Shown here piece after piece: positions 1 to 13,903 of a stretch of DNA of 64,000 nucleotides. A program made the position numbers and the translations under genes. The notes below the pieces were generated by a model. It saw nothing but the letters and a program-made list of their open reading frames with translations, made no database searches and was not told the origin of the DNA. The stretch lies in the NCBI GenBank assembly GCA_039000515.1, contig JBCFYV010000012.1:6592826-6656825 (forward strand), written 5' to 3'. Origin of the DNA: Timema cristinae. Lineage: Eukaryota; Arthropoda; Insecta; Phasmatodea; Timematidae. Numbering within the stretch: position 1 is the first letter of the stretch; each line of letters starts with the position of its first letter.

Positions 1-88
1 ATTTATTAGTTTGACAAAAAAACTTTTCTACAAATTATAAAAACATGACTTTTCTGAATCGCGTCGACACAAATGACATTGGCGCTTT

Positions 89-127
<39 letters not shown>

Positions 128-442
128 TATACTACTACACTACTACAATACTACTAATACTATCTACTACTACTACTACTACTACTATACTATAATACTA
201 ATACTACTACTATACTACTACTATCTAATACTACTATACTACTACTATACTACTATATACTACTACTACTACTTACTACTATACTACTACTACTACTACT
301 ATACTTACTCTACTACTACTACACTACTATATACTAACTACTACTACATAATCTACTATACTACTACTACTAACTAATCTACTACATCTACTACTATACT
401 ACTACTACACTACATCTACTATATATATACTACTACTACTAC

Positions 443-483
<41 letters not shown>

Positions 484-894
484 ACTATACTACTAACTAC
501 TACTACTATACTACTACTAACTAACTACTACTACTACTAATACTACTACTACTACTAAATACTACTACTACTACTACTATACTACTACTATCTACTATAC
601 TACTATACAACTACTACTACATACTACTATACTACATTACTACTACTAGTACTACTACTCTATACTACTATCTAATCTACTACTATTTACTCACACTATC
701 TATCTATACTCCCACTACTACTACTCTACTAATACTATACTACTATACTACTACTATACTATACTAAACTATATACTACTACTACTATCTACCTACTATA
801 CTACTATACTATACTAACTTCTACTACTCTACTATCTACTACTACTACTACTACTATCACTACTACTTACTACTACTACTACTACATACTACTC

Positions 895-929
<35 letters not shown>

Positions 930-2119
930 ACTCACATACTACTACTATTACTACTAATCTACTCACTACTAATACTTACTACATACTACTACTATACTAC
1001 TATACTACTACTACTACTCAAACTACTACTACTACACTACTACTACACTACTAATACTACTACTTACTATATACTACAATATACTACTACTACTAATACT
1101 ACTAACTACTACTACTACTACTACTCTACTACTAATACTACTACATACTACTATACTATACTACTACTACTACTACTATACTACTATCCTACTACATACT
1201 AATACTTACTACTCTACTACTAATACACTCTACTACTACTATACTACTACTACTTACTACTACATACTACCTACTACTACTAACTACTACTATACTACTA
1301 TACTACTACTACTACTAATACTACTACTACTAATACTACTACTACTATACTACTATACTACTACTATTTACTAATACTATCTACTACTACTACTAACTAC
1401 TACTACTACATACTACTATACTACTATACTACTACTACTACTACTACAATACTATACTACTACTATACTCTAATAATACTACTACTACTACTACACTACT
1501 ACTACTATATCTACTACTACTACTAACTACTACTACTCAAATACTACTACTACTACTACTAACTACTATACTACACTACTACACTACTACTACTACTACT
1601 AATACTAATACTACTACTACTACTACTATACTACTACTACTACTATCTACTATACTACATACTACTATACTACTACTCTAACTAACTCACTACTACTCTC
1701 ACTACATACTACTACTACTACTACTATACTACTACTACTCACTACAACTACTACTACTACTACTACTACTACTATACTACTAACTACTACTACTACACTA
1801 CATATACTACTACTCACTACTACTACTACTACTATACTAACACTACTATACTACTACTACTAACTAACTACTACTACTACTACTCCCACTACTACACTAA
1901 TACTACTACTACTACTATACTACTACTACTAATATACTACTACTAACTACTAACTACTACCTACTACATACTACTATACTACTACACTACTACTACTACT
2001 ACAACTATACTAACTATACTATACTACTACACTACTACTACTACTACTATACTACTAACTACTACTATACTACTACTACTAACTACTACTTACTACTACT
2101 ACTACTACTACTACTACTA

Positions 2120-2151
<32 letters not shown>

Positions 2152-2331
2152 TATACTACTAATACTACTATACTACTACTAACTACTACTACTACTACTA
2201 CTATACTACCACAACACTACTACTACTACTACTACTACTACTAACTACTACTACTACTACTACTACTACTACCACTACTCTATACTACTAAACTAATACT
2301 ACTACTACTACTACTACTATACTACTACCAA

Positions 2332-2363
<32 letters not shown>

Positions 2364-2432
2364 ACATACTACTACTACTAACTAATACTACTACTACATA
2401 CTATTTACTACCACTACTACTACTACTACTAA

Positions 2433-2464
<32 letters not shown>

Positions 2465-2501
2465 TACTAATACTACTACACTACTACTACTACTACTACT
2501 A

Positions 2502-2545
<44 letters not shown>

Positions 2546-2611
2546 TACTACTATACTACTACTACACTAATACTACTACTACTACAATACTACTACTACT
2601 AATACTACTAC

Positions 2612-2643
<32 letters not shown>

Positions 2644-2709
2644 TACTACTACTACTACTAATACTAATACTAAAACTACTACTACTATATACTACTACTA
2701 CTACTACTA

Positions 2710-2740
<31 letters not shown>

Positions 2741-2986
2741 TACTACTACTACTACTACTACTATACTACTATATACTATACTACTACTACTATACTACTA
2801 CTACTACTATACTACTACTAATACTACTACTACTACCTACTACTACTACTACTATACTATACTACTACTACTAATACTACTACTACTACACATACTATAC
2901 TACTACTACTATCTAATACTACTACTACTACTATACTACTACTACTACTACTACTACTACTATACTACTACTACTCTACTATACTA

Positions 2987-3023
<37 letters not shown>

Positions 3024-3073
3024 TACTACTACTACTACTACTACTACTACTATACTACTACTACTATACTCAA

Positions 3074-3111
<38 letters not shown>

Positions 3112-3120
3112 ATACTATAC

Positions 3121-3170
<50 letters not shown>

Positions 3171-3208
3171 TAACTACTACTACTACTACTACTATACTAC
3201 AATTACTA

Positions 3209-3243
<35 letters not shown>

Positions 3244-3338
3244 ATACACTATACTACTACTACTAACTATACTACTACTACTACTACTACTAATACTATA
3301 CTACTTACTACTACTACTATCTAACTACTACATACTAC

Positions 3339-3376
<38 letters not shown>

Positions 3377-3807
3377 ATATACTACTACTATATACTACTA
3401 TACTAACTATACTACTACTACTACTACTATACTACTACCTACTACTACTACTACTACTACTACTAACTACTACTACTACTACTACTACTACTAATACTAC
3501 ATATACTACCTACTACTATTAACTACTACTATACTACTATATAACTACTACTAACTACTACAACTATACTACTACTACTATACTACTACTATACTAAACC
3601 ACTACTACTAACTACTACTACTACTACTACTACTATACTTACTACTACTACTACTACTACTATACTACTATATACTACTACTACTACTACTACTAACTAC
3701 TATACTACTACTACTATATATACTACTACTACTACTACTAACTACTACTCCACTACTACTACTACTACTAATATATACTAACTATACTACTACTACTACT
3801 ACTACTA

Positions 3808-3848
<41 letters not shown>

Positions 3849-4193
3849 TACCACAACCACACTACTACTACTACTACTAGTACTACTACTACTACTACTA
3901 ATACTAATACTACTATATACTACTACTACTACTACTACTACTATACTTACTACTACTACTACTACTACTACTATACTACTACTACCACTACTACCACTAC
4001 CACTACTACTACTACTACTAATACTACTACTACTACCACTACTACTACTACTAGTACTACTAGTACTACTACTACTACTACTATAATACTAATATACTAC
4101 TACTACTACTACTATATACTAATACTAATACTACTACTACTACTATACTACTACTAAATACTACTACTCTACTATATTACTACTACTACTAAA

Positions 4194-4253
<60 letters not shown>

Positions 4254-4674
4254 TAATACTAACTACTACTACTTATACTACTTCTACTACTAATACTAAT
4301 ACTCTACTACTACTATACTACTATCTATATACTACTACACTATATCTACTATACTACTACTACTACTACTACTACTACACTTACTACTATACTACTATAC
4401 TATACTACTACTATTAGTACTACTACTACTATACTAATACTACTATACTATACTACTACTACTACTAATATACTACTACTACTATCTAATATACTTACTA
4501 TACTACTACTACTACTATTACTACCACTACTACTATACTACTAATACTAATACTAACTACTTACTACTCATACTACTAATACTACTACTACTATACTACT
4601 ACTACTATCTACCACTACTACTACTACCACTACTACTACTACTATACTACTACTACTAGTACTACTACTACTAC

Positions 4675-4727
<53 letters not shown>

Positions 4728-4796
4728 TACTACTACTACTACTACTACCATACTACTACTAATACTAATACTACTACTACTGCTGCTACTACTACA
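89..4796. repeat. 4.7-kb (TAC)n / (GTA)n trinucleotide array
   Basis: Almost every triplet is TAC/ACT on the + strand. It is broken by frequent one-base losses or C-to-A changes (TAC-TA-TAC, TAC-TAA-TAC) and rare TAG or TGC triplets. G is almost absent from the + strand and is confined to a few ACTAGT-like junctions, most of them in the last kilobase, and a terminal TGCTGC. Open frames here read as poly-tyrosine and are not genes. Both flanks are ordinary unique-looking DNA. The constant single-base irregularity could be real microsatellite decay or uncorrected long-read error. Confidence 0.97.
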
Positions 4797-5243
4797 GTGC
4801 TAACCAAAAGACGTGAGACTTAATGACAGGCCAGCACTGAAAAGAACATAAGTATCAAACAAGCACTTATAATAAAATAATATAAAAAAATAGTAACTCA
4901 ATAATGATATATACTAATTAAATTATATTCAAAATAGGAAGTAATTATTAATGATGATTGATAAAATAATAAATAAATAACTTAATAGTAAGAGCGTATG
5001 TATTTAAAAAGGATAACAGTAAGCCAAAATAAATCAGAATAAAGTAAATTTAAATATTTGTGGCAGAGCCTCAGAGGTTAAATTAGTTATTTTGGATTAC
5101 TAGAAGCCCGAGAAGGGACATGAGTACCTACATGATCAAGGGCAAATTTACAAGAAATGCTGCTATTGAAAATATTAAAAACAAAAGGGGCATCACAATA
5201 AAGTCGAGGCGAGTTGAGTATAGTAATAAAAATAAATAATATA

Positions 5244-5304
<61 letters not shown>

Positions 5305-6579
5305 GCTTCACTGAAGAAAACATTGGTCTATACATTTATTTAGTTTTTATATCAGGGTTACCACCCAAGATAACGAGACATAAATGTTCACATCTACCAA
5401 TAAAGCTATCAGAAGTATCCCACTGGTTACATTTACGGTAGCTCACACATCCTTGTACCTTTACGTCACCACGACACTCGCAATATGAAACGTGAGACAT
5501 TAAAACTGAAGATATACCATTCGAAATACTAATATTAAAATAACATTACCGGATCTGAAGAGAGAATGTTATTTTTAAACGTTTATTTTTTTTAAATTGT
5601 TCTTACGTCAAAAGGCTCATCCAAGGAGGCGTGCTGAGTAAAATAACCTATAAATATGCGCCATTACTTTTGCCGCTAGAGATATTGTTCTTGTGGTCAA
5701 TTACTGGCTTGTGTATCGTTGCTAGATGACCTCGTGTGTAGTCTTGTTAATACTCGCATCATCAGGCGAGAAGGAACGCAACAAGTATATGAACCGAGGA
5801 GTACTGGCCAAACAAGGGGGGTCTGTTGGGTTGGGGATATTGAGATTTATTAAATTGAAGACTCCAATTTTTAAGGTAATCCTTTTCTTCTGAAAATAAA
5901 ATACAACATAAGAAAAATGTTTCAAATGTATCGAAATTCATGTGTGGACACTTGACCATGACGATTTAAATGGTGAATGCTTTTGTAATTGCTCACGCAT
6001 GCGCCAAACTATCAACCCTAAACTAAGCAGGTGGCCTGGTGAAGGGTGCTAGTTATTAGTTTGTTAGTTATAATCTATAACTCTCTGTTGGCTGGGGCCA
6101 CTGTTTGAGTGTTAATTAAGAACACTGTTGGGTGGGATTAACCTACTTCTAATATTAATACAACCTCAGAATCTGAAGCGGGAAATTGCCCCCCTGGCAC
6201 ACTCCTGCGGGTGCTCCTGACATAGTGTTTTAGGAGAAAAATCACTGGTCTAAGTCATTCATTGACCTACCCTGGGTCAAGATTGGTATAGTTAAGGTGG
6301 AATGGACCCCAGTTAAGGTTGCGACTACCAAGCTTAATTAATTTTAGAATTCTATTTTTTTTTGTGGGAAAAATACTGTGCTTTCTGAAATTAACAGTTA
6401 AAAATAATAAAATAAAAAATTGCTAGGGGCTTTTCGCGGAGTGGGGACAAGCAAATATATATATTTATGGACTTGCATCCCACCTTGTTTCTTCCCTCCC
6501 TCCCCAATAAATGTTTGAAAATTTGCTGTCCCTAAAATTTATTTTGAGTCTTCTTCCTCCAGTAATTTTTTCAAATATG
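4797..6579. other. Intergenic, no gene recognised
   Basis: AT-rich single-copy-looking sequence. Short open frames near 5.1-5.4 kb come only from the AAT array, and none of the others resembles a known protein. A moderately GC-rich block around 6000-6330 looks repeat-like but I could not assign it to a family. Confidence 0.6.
5249..5303. repeat. (AAT)n microsatellite
   Basis: About 18 uninterrupted AAT units preceded by an AT-rich run. No SINE body adjoins it on either side, unlike the AAT/ATT tails at 42.7 and 50.0 kb. Confidence 0.95.
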
Positions 6580-7450
6580 GATGCTTCTAGAAACTATATG
6601 AAGTGGTCCTCTTGAACATTTTTTTTTTAAAATTGGATGCCTCTACAAGTTATTTTAAGTTAGGAAAATTTTAAATAGCTTCTACGGAATTCAGATTTTC
6701 AAAGGAATTCTGGGTGAGGACCACTTAAAATAGATTCTATCTAAATTATAAAAAAAAATCTTATGGGCAATGAAATATTCAAAAATTTGTTGGAGGCGTA
6801 CTCCAAATAGCTTCTCGAAGTATCCAAATAAAAAAAAATGCAGGGAGATATGTTACTTGTACCCCCTCCCCTCTTACTCAAATAAAGTTCCTCCACTATT
6901 GTATAAAGCAACCATTTCTTATTTTTTAGGATTTAATAGATTTTTCCTACTCCCATACCAGTAGTTGTGAAATACATCTAGAGGAGGGCTAATTTATTCC
7001 AGGAGGTGCAGTGACCCCTCCCTCAGTTCCGCTGTTTATAATTTGGAGTGATCCTTCCCTAAATTTAAAAATAGACTCTTTTAAAAAGCTATTTAGAGTG
7101 ATCCTCTCAACTCTTTTTTTAAATGATACTTCTAGAAGCTATTTGTAGTAGTTCTCCTTAAGGAAAGTTTTGAAACTTCGATGCCTCTATAAACTATTGA
7201 AAGTAGTCTTCTCCCGGCAATATTTTGAAAATAGGATCTTCTCAGAAACTAATTGGATTGGCTCTAATACAATTTTTTTTTAAATTCGATGTCTCTAGAA
7301 GCTATTTGAAGTGGTCTTTTCCAAGAAAACTGGATGCCCTTAGAAGTTATTTGGAGTTTGATTTAAGGGCATCTTTCACTTTAATATTTAATGATATTAG
7401 AGGATTGAAACTATATTTGGGTGGTATATCGATAGGGGGGGGGGGATTAA
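6580..7450. repeat. Field of degenerate ~45-56-bp repeated units
   Basis: A loose unit of the form CTAGAAGCTATTTGAAGTGGTC, then TTCTCC, then a T-rich run and GGATGCC recurs many times, for example near 6589, 7133, 7181, 7237, 7293 and 7337. The same phrases occur around 32330-33040 and inside the element at 41686-43421, so this is probably the interior of a decayed DNA-transposon family. No intact gene is present and no ends could be fixed here. Confidence 0.5.
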
Positions 7451-8088
7451 ATCATTCTGAAGGGAGAGGCAATACCTTCCCAGTTCCATTTCTACTGTTT
7501 CTGTACGTGTACAACGCATCTCAGCGCTCAGTAGGTGTCCCCCTAAATATATACCGTAAACATTAACTTTAATCTTTCGGGAAAACTTACTATTATTTTA
7601 CTGATGTCCTTAAAAGCCACGAATAGGCTATTAAACGTCATGCGAATGAATTTCATTAATGGTCTGTTCTCCAATTATGACTACTCGTACAAGACGAACC
7701 CTTACACACGAAGGAGATATACTCACATCACATCGAATTTAACCAGGGTATCTTGGACTCTGACCATTTAGCCCTGGAGACGGTTTCATTCCCGTCAGAA
7801 ATGTGTGAGTCGGCGAACTAATGCGAGCTCAGGCGTGCATCCATTTTACGACACACGGTAATGAAGTTGTTTAAGAACTGTAGAGGAAGCCTTCTTTCTA
7901 GTTTTTTTTGTTCGCGCTCATCTTGTAAACGAGTTAGTGCATACGGAAACCTATGTGTTAGCTCAAACCTAGTCAGTTGTTATAGCATCTTGGATATTAT
8001 TTTCTACGACACAGACGGTCTATTACGATTTTTAAAAATGAAAGATTTTTTTATTATTATTAAAGTTATAATAATTACTTCAAATTAT

Positions 8089-8118
8089 ATATATACATAC
8101 ATACATACATACACATAC

Positions 8119-8147
<29 letters not shown>
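8089..8147. repeat. Mixed (ATAC)n/(ACACAT)n microsatellite
   Basis: Tandem ATAC and ACACAT units run directly into the left end of the hAT remnant at 8148. Confidence 0.9.
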
Positions 8148-8149
<2 letters not shown>

Positions 8150-8881
8150 GGGCCATCGGTAGTCACTAAGGGATCGGGGGCAAATAATTTGTCAGGCCCC
8201 CTTTCCATTACTCAAGTGATCAACTGTTTAGACCCCTAAAAAAAAAAAGGAATCTCAAAGACTGTGCCCTTTCAGAGATTATATTGCTATATAAATAGTA
8301 AAACTAGCACATTATTTGTAACAATGAGTTTAAGAAATTTATTCCAGCAGTTTCTTCCAAGACCACTTGCTACCATCCAACCATGCACGATAGTTTTTCA
8401 GAAATAAACGATATACACATATTTGCACATCACAAAAGATGGTTCTGCTTGAGCAACAGAAACTGGGAGTGTGTAGAATGTGCGCAAAGCAACTCATACA
8501 TTCGGAAATAAACTTGCAATCTTTAGTTCTGTTATTTTGTTGAGCAGTTTTAGGGACTGCGGAGTAGATTTGGAAATGTTTGTCTTGTGTTTCCCTTCAA
8601 GATACTTGAGTTCTTCCATTAGGTCACCAACATTTCAATAGACTTAACGGTGTAACCTTTGATCTCGTTTATGGTTCATACACTAAAGTTTAAATAGTGG
8701 TAATTAGTGTTCTTAATTTAAATTTCGTATTAAATTGCACTTTTCTTCCGTTTCGCAAAAAGTTTATGTTTTCATCCAAAATCAGAAGAAAGAAATTCTC
8801 GAAGACGAGCCGGGTCCCCCTGGTGTCCAGCCCCGGGGATTTTATCCCCCCCCCCCCCTGGTAGCCCTCTCGGTGGGCCTA
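8148..8881 (-). mobile_element. hAT-type DNA transposon remnant with imperfect TIRs
   Basis: The left end starts CAGGGCCATCGGTAG. The right end, read in reverse complement, starts TAGGCCCACCGAGAG, and both continue into G-rich then A-rich stretches, giving imperfect terminal inverted repeats of about 40 bp. The interior carries a minus-strand fragment of a hAT transposase C-terminus (8401-8625). At 734 bp it is far too short for an autonomous hAT and is an internally deleted copy. I could not see an 8-bp target duplication; the left flank is a microsatellite, which may have erased it. Confidence 0.6.
8401..8625 (-). pseudogene. hAT transposase C-terminal (dimerisation) fragment
   Basis: The minus frame reads DLMEELKYLEGKHKTNISKS, then LNKITELKIASLFPNV, an in-frame stop, then VALRTFYTLPVSVAQAEPSF. 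The arrangement FPNV-x-ALR-x3-TLPVSVA-x3-ERSF is the hallmark of the hAT dimerisation domain; here the usual ER of ERSF reads EP. The in-frame stop and absence of any DDE core show it is a dead fragment. It sits inside the TIR-bounded remnant 8148-8881, in agreement with that assignment. Confidence 0.7.
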
Positions 8882-9601
8882 TATATCTATGTATATGTAT
8901 TATAATACATCAGATTTAGGAGGCACATAATTTAAATGGAAAAAGTATGTTCATCTTTTGAGAAACTAGGTTCAATTAACGGGCTAAAGTTATTTAAGTT
9001 TGCCATCTCCGTTGATGGTCAAGCGTTACACTTACTTTACACGCTAATAATAATGTAATTATTGTTCTGAAACACCTTTTTGATCCTACTCCTTTTATTA
9101 GTCTTAAATATCTGTTAGATATACACGAGTCATGTCGCACAGATAAACTTTCTTAGTTTCCAAAATCGCAGCATTGGTTAGTAAAGCCCAAGGACAGTTC
9201 AGACGCTTGTTTGTTGGTTTTTTGTGAATCTACAGCTGATATTTTTATTTTAGAAACCATATTTTTTTATTACATCGTTAATTATGTTATAAAATTGCCC
9301 ATACTAACTACCAACTAACTTAAATTATATATAATAGCGGTTTTAATATTGTAATTTTTGAAAATTTAAAACGATATTCCTCGAAATAAAGGATTTTATT
9401 AAAAATGAAGGAGAATTAAATGTTTTATAAAACTTAGCTGCTGATGTCGAAACAAATTGTCGTTTTCGAAAATTACGTTCTCTACTTTAAACAATTTTTG
9501 AAATTTGAATTTTTTTATAAATATGGCCACTGTATAAACAACGATGTTTAAAAATTGTGAATCGTTGGTAAAAGGGTTCTCGATCACTTCAAGTATGTAT
9601 A

Positions 9602-9997
9602 TGCTACTGTGTAATAGTTCGAAGATCGGTAAATCTTAAAATTTACCATAAAACCCTAACATTTACAATATTAGTTGGTAAAAGTCTGAAATATCTTATA
9701 AAATGTTTACATTTTGAGTTTTAACCATATTTAGAGTCAGGTAGTAGAGAGGATTTCCAATTATATCTTTGACCACCACTCAAAAGTAAATCACTAACAT
9801 AGGTCAGGTTGGATTAGGCTTGGTTGGATTAGACTAGTTTGGGTTGGTTATTGGTTTACTTTTACTCCCACCTTTGTTAAAACTCAAAATGTAAACATTT
9901 TATAAGAGATTTCAGACTTTCACCAACTGATATTGTAAATGTTAGGGTCTACTGGTAAATTATAAGATTTACCGATATTCAGACTTTTACAGTAACA
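9602..9997. mobile_element. Fold-back MITE, 396 bp, flanked by TA
   Basis: The left ~125 bp (from TGCTACTGTGTAATAG) and the right ~115 bp are inverted copies of each other. Shared blocks include ATCGGTAAATCTTA, CCCTAACATTTACAATAT, AGTCTGAAAT and TTATAAAATGTTTACATTTT. A central loop of ~150 bp contains a second, weaker inverted repeat around ACTCAAAAGTAAATC and GGTTTACTTTTACTCCC. Each end is bordered by TA, consistent with a TA target duplication. It has no coding capacity. Confidence 0.75.
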
Positions 9998-10003
9998 TAT
10001 GGA

Positions 10004-13000
10004 TAAGATAGCTTAAGTTTGAACTAACTAGTAAAATATAATCTATATGCTTTAAAATCTAAAATACAAATTATTAATTAATAATTTTGTCGATTATGTG
10101 CTCTTTACTCTATGCCTTATTTGAAGCACAACCTTTTATAAGCAAGTCAAAATACACTTAAATTTATAGACATATTTATCTGAAGTTATGCATTTATCAC
10201 AAACGCTTTTAGCGACTTTAGCGTGAGAAGAGTAATGGAAATGCACCAAACTAGTGCTAAGAAGGAATGGAGGAACCACAGTGGACGTAATATTTGATAA
10301 AACCACATTTAAACTTCAATCTCCCCAACAACGGTGATCAAGTATATTGCGTGTCTTCTAAACTAATCTATTAGCATCATTCGTCACGTGAGAGCCAGCT
10401 TCATAATATCTTCAAAATAATCATCTTTATTTAATTTGGAGTATATCAAGGGTTAAGCAAGCATCAAAAAGGTTAAAAAAAACAAAAAAACAAATAAAAA
10501 TAATTATTTTGTAAGTCCACTAAGAGTAGACAATATTGTTATTATTTTTTGTATCCCACCCTTTAACAAAAAAGTGGTCGGTATGGTTGTTTGTTCTCTC
10601 TTTATCTCTGTATATTCCTTCCCATACAAATAAAACAACATAAAACAAGATGAAGGAAAAGGTGGGCTAAGAGAGAGAGAGAGAGAGAGACGGGTGGACC
10701 TAGCGATGATAATGCAAACACGAAGTAAGAAGGTGATGCTAATGAAACAAACCATAGGTTGTGGTCCGGAACACTAGGGGCGGACTCGTTTGGATGCACC
10801 TCTCGAGAGGGCAGGAGACCAGGAATAGATAGAAAAACAACCAGAAGTAAAAAATACTCCCTTCTTACTCCGTTGTGGGAATAAACACTATCATTACCGG
10901 CTTTGATTCACTGGGTCGTTTCATGAAGGATAAACGAGTATTTACACACTGCCGGCGTGTAACCTGTCATTTCTGGTGGCCACAGACTCGAATACATCTG
11001 TTCTGACATTTTACACGTAGTCGTCATAGAAATAACAGGCGGTAATGTTATTTTCTTCTTCCTTCGCACTGGTTCTACGATTCGCGATTCATGGTCCACT
11101 TAGGGCAACATATTTGTAATGTTATTTCTAGCGTCGTGGATTTTGGGCTTTCATTATTGTTCACTATTCATGGGTTTTGATATTATACTGATCAGATTGA
11201 TATGATTTTTTGTCGGGTCATACATAATTTAAATCACATAATATTTAATGAAGTTTTCACTCTGCAATACTGCTTTTATAAACAGGGTGAGAATACTAGC
11301 CGACATCACACGTGCTGCTATTCCACTTCTTCGGGAACTGGGATGATTTAAATGTAATTGGATAAGGATTAATCCAATCTAGTGACTGACGCAGGATAAT
11401 TACAATCATGACTCCAATTTTGTGATTAATACAAACATAATATGTTTTCTCTTGACGAATGCAGATCCTTACTGCTCGGTGACAACTACGCGAATGTCCT
11501 CATCTCAATTTTCCAACAGGGGGTTGTTTACGGAGACTTTGCTTTTAGAATATTCTAGAAACGGGATGCGATCGTCCCTCATCAACCCCCCCCCCCCCCC
11601 ACCTTCCCATGTCCAATGAGAGATAGATACAAACATGCAACCAGATGGATGTTGAAGTAAATAGATATTTAGCCTACTGTTAAATATAATATAAATTAAA
11701 TTAATTTGTAATATTATTACGTAAAACTAGATCTGATTATTAATTGATCAAAATGGATGTGTAAAATAAAATCATTACAAGACAGTTCAAAGCATCGCCT
11801 GAATTTTGTTAGGATAACAGTTCAGAAAATTCTAACGTCTTACTTTTGGCCAACATTGATAACATTTTACTTTATTATTTGTGTTATTTTATTGGTATTG
11901 ATAATATCTATCAAAAGTGACCACTGCAGATAACACGACTTGTATGAATAAGTTGTTTAAGTAACTCTAATATCTACCATGTACTGTTGTTTCTACCAAA
12001 ATCAGGGTAGGGTGTACCTTCATGTATTTTACGCGTTTTGTGATCACATTTTTGATTTAAAGGTACCGTTTTGATAGTTGTAAACCAAGTATAGCAATCA
12101 ATTACCATTTCTCTCTAACAACATATTATAGTAGAAGGAGAAACTCGCTTAAATGGCCGAACAGTCCAAGGCATCACTCATTAGAATGGTCTCTGAGTAC
12201 GGGGAGATCAGGGTTAGAAGCCTGGTTAAGTCTACTAAGGGTGGTTTTCCGGGAATGGTTTCCCCCTCTCCTTACACGCAGATGTGGGTAGATTACCTCT
12301 AAAACACTTCCTTCCTCAACCCTACCCCATTAAAGTAATGATCAAATATGCGTACAACCTGTACAGATAGTAAGACATGGTGATAATAAAATTATATTTA
12401 TAATTATAGATAAAACCTAGCACCTATATTCCATACCGTTTATTTACCACTTAACTGAATCAATGAATGTGATAATTAATGCATTAGCATAAACCAAATG
12501 TTAATGTTTATTTACTGTATCTATTTTATATAATTATTTTATACGTCCTCTTTAGTTCACCATTTCTTCCAATGCACAATTTGAAATTCGAGATTCAGAA
12601 TTTGCAAGTAAAATTAAAATAATGAATCCTACCCAACTATAGTGGACGCGTTTTCATTCCTTTACAAGAGAGTGGGTGGGAGGGGGGAGCGACGGGGAGA
12701 TTACTTTTTTTGAAAACTTAATATCTATTATCTTACTCCATTACAAATACCCGAACATTTCTAAATTAAATCAATCTATCTTCATCTTTAGAGGTACTAT
12801 ACATGTCAGTCATGTTTAAATAGTTACACGGCTGTATTTTTTAGTAAATCAAGGCAAAAGTATTTTATGATACATTTTTTAATGGCGTGTTGAGATCGTT
12901 TTGTAAACATTTACAAATATTTTAAAAACTTATTTGAATTTGTGTAGGTTCCATTTCTCCACTAGTGTCCTTAAACAGCTAAATATTAATAGTTTAAAAT

Positions 13001-13052
13001 CATATTATGAGATTTTTCTACTTATTTAAGACGTCTATTATTTTTTTGTTAG
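10004..13052. other. Intergenic or upstream FGF intron, no gene recognised
   Basis: Contains a short (GA)n run near 10672-10690, a C14 run near 11585, and a degenerate SINE at 12150. Upstream FGF exons should lie on this side, but I could not identify one. The minus-strand open frame at 10908-11099 has a fairly normal amino-acid composition but matches nothing I know. Confidence 0.5.
12150..12400 (+). mobile_element. tRNA-derived SINE, degenerate copy
   Basis: It follows the layout of the family at 42420: a tRNA-like head with a GGGGAGATCAGGGTTAGAAG B-box region, TGGTTTTCC, a CACGCAGATGTGGG body motif, then a tail close to GTAGTAAGACGCGGTGC (here ATAGTAAGACATGGTG). The many substitutions indicate an old copy. 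Confidence 0.7.
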
Positions 13053-13094
13053 AAATAATGGCGTTTGATAGATTTACTGAACTCAAGATCCAAG
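13053..13094 (+). CDS. fgf8-like: Candidate 42-bp FGF core exon
   Basis: A T-rich acceptor (TTTTTTTGTTAG) ends at 13052 and a CAAG|GTAAAA donor follows 13094. The exon is open in the one frame that joins to the next exon: it ends after one base of a codon, and exon 13198 begins with the two bases that complete GAA. It would encode IMAFDRFTELKIQ before ENLTIQ. The FTELKIQ piece fits the place of the strand FAKLIVE in vertebrate FGF8. The downstream intron is only 103 bp. Without transcript data this remains a fitted model; phase, splice sites and position all agree. Confidence 0.45.
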
Positions 13095-13197
13095 GTAAAA
13101 AATAGTCCAAAATCTCGTTAAAATCATTATCTACTGCAAATGGCTAACAATTCATTTTATTTCAATAATAATTAATATTTTATATATTTTGTTTCAG

Positions 13198-13303
13198 AAA
13201 ATCTCACTATCCAGTCTCATGACTTCGAAGTGAAGCTGACAATATTTGCGGAGGCGTCGGCGAAGTTCCTTTGTTTCAACAAGCGGTGGAAACTTGTGGA
13301 TCG
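13198..13303 (+). CDS. fgf8-like: FGF8/17/18-like growth factor, core exon
   Basis: The exon follows an acceptor (TTTTGTTTCAG) and ends at CG|GTAAGAG. Its frame begins with two bases of a split codon and reads NLTIQSHDFEVKLTIF, then AEASAKFLCFNKRWKLVD. The part from SHDF to LCFN aligns without gaps to the FGF8 segment from TDTF to YICMN: beta strand, conserved Cys-x-Asn, then K-x-G/R-KL. This is the beta-trefoil core that binds FGF receptor and heparan sulfate. The exon ends at the same point, just after KL-x-x, as the matching vertebrate FGF8 exon. It leaves phase 2, which fixes the acceptor of the last exon at 14056. Confidence 0.85.
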
Positions 13304-13790
13304 GTAAGAGAGCCATTGCAACTATTTGACTCTAATCTTAAATAATGATTACCCTCTTACAGCTATAGCACTTACGTAACTTAAATTTAATGAATATATT
13401 TGTCAAAACATGATAGCCTGGAATTTGATCATAGCATTATTCAGAAATATATGGTCCGAAGTATATTGTTATATATTATTAAAGGATGAGTATATAGACA
13501 TGTGAGGTCTTCGGGAACTTGGAGTAATAAGAAATACAGCTACGACTTGTGATTAGAATGATTATTCTGCTAGTTGTGACTTATGTTTTTGTAACGGTGA
13601 CTTGTATTTGTATCCACAATATTAAAATGTATATATGATTTGGCTTATAGCCTTTTACAAATTAGATACTTATATACAACGGCTATTTATGACCCAATAT
13701 AAGGAGTGAATAATGAGGAGGATATTGCAATGAAAATGCACTAACATAGGAGAGCAAACTATAGGAAATATCATGTAAAGGAAATTCCTC

Positions 13791-13862
13791 TTCCATTACC
13801 ACTGACTGGGATTCAAAATCCTGTCCTCCCCATCAGTATATATATACTGATGGGGAGGAAAG

Positions 13863-13903
<41 letters not shown>

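Noticed and set aside
45..377. Poly-tyrosine open frame
   Set aside because: It is only the TAC repeat read in frame.
89..4796. CRISPR or bacterial-type array
   Set aside because: Simple triplet repeat without spacers in a eukaryotic genome.
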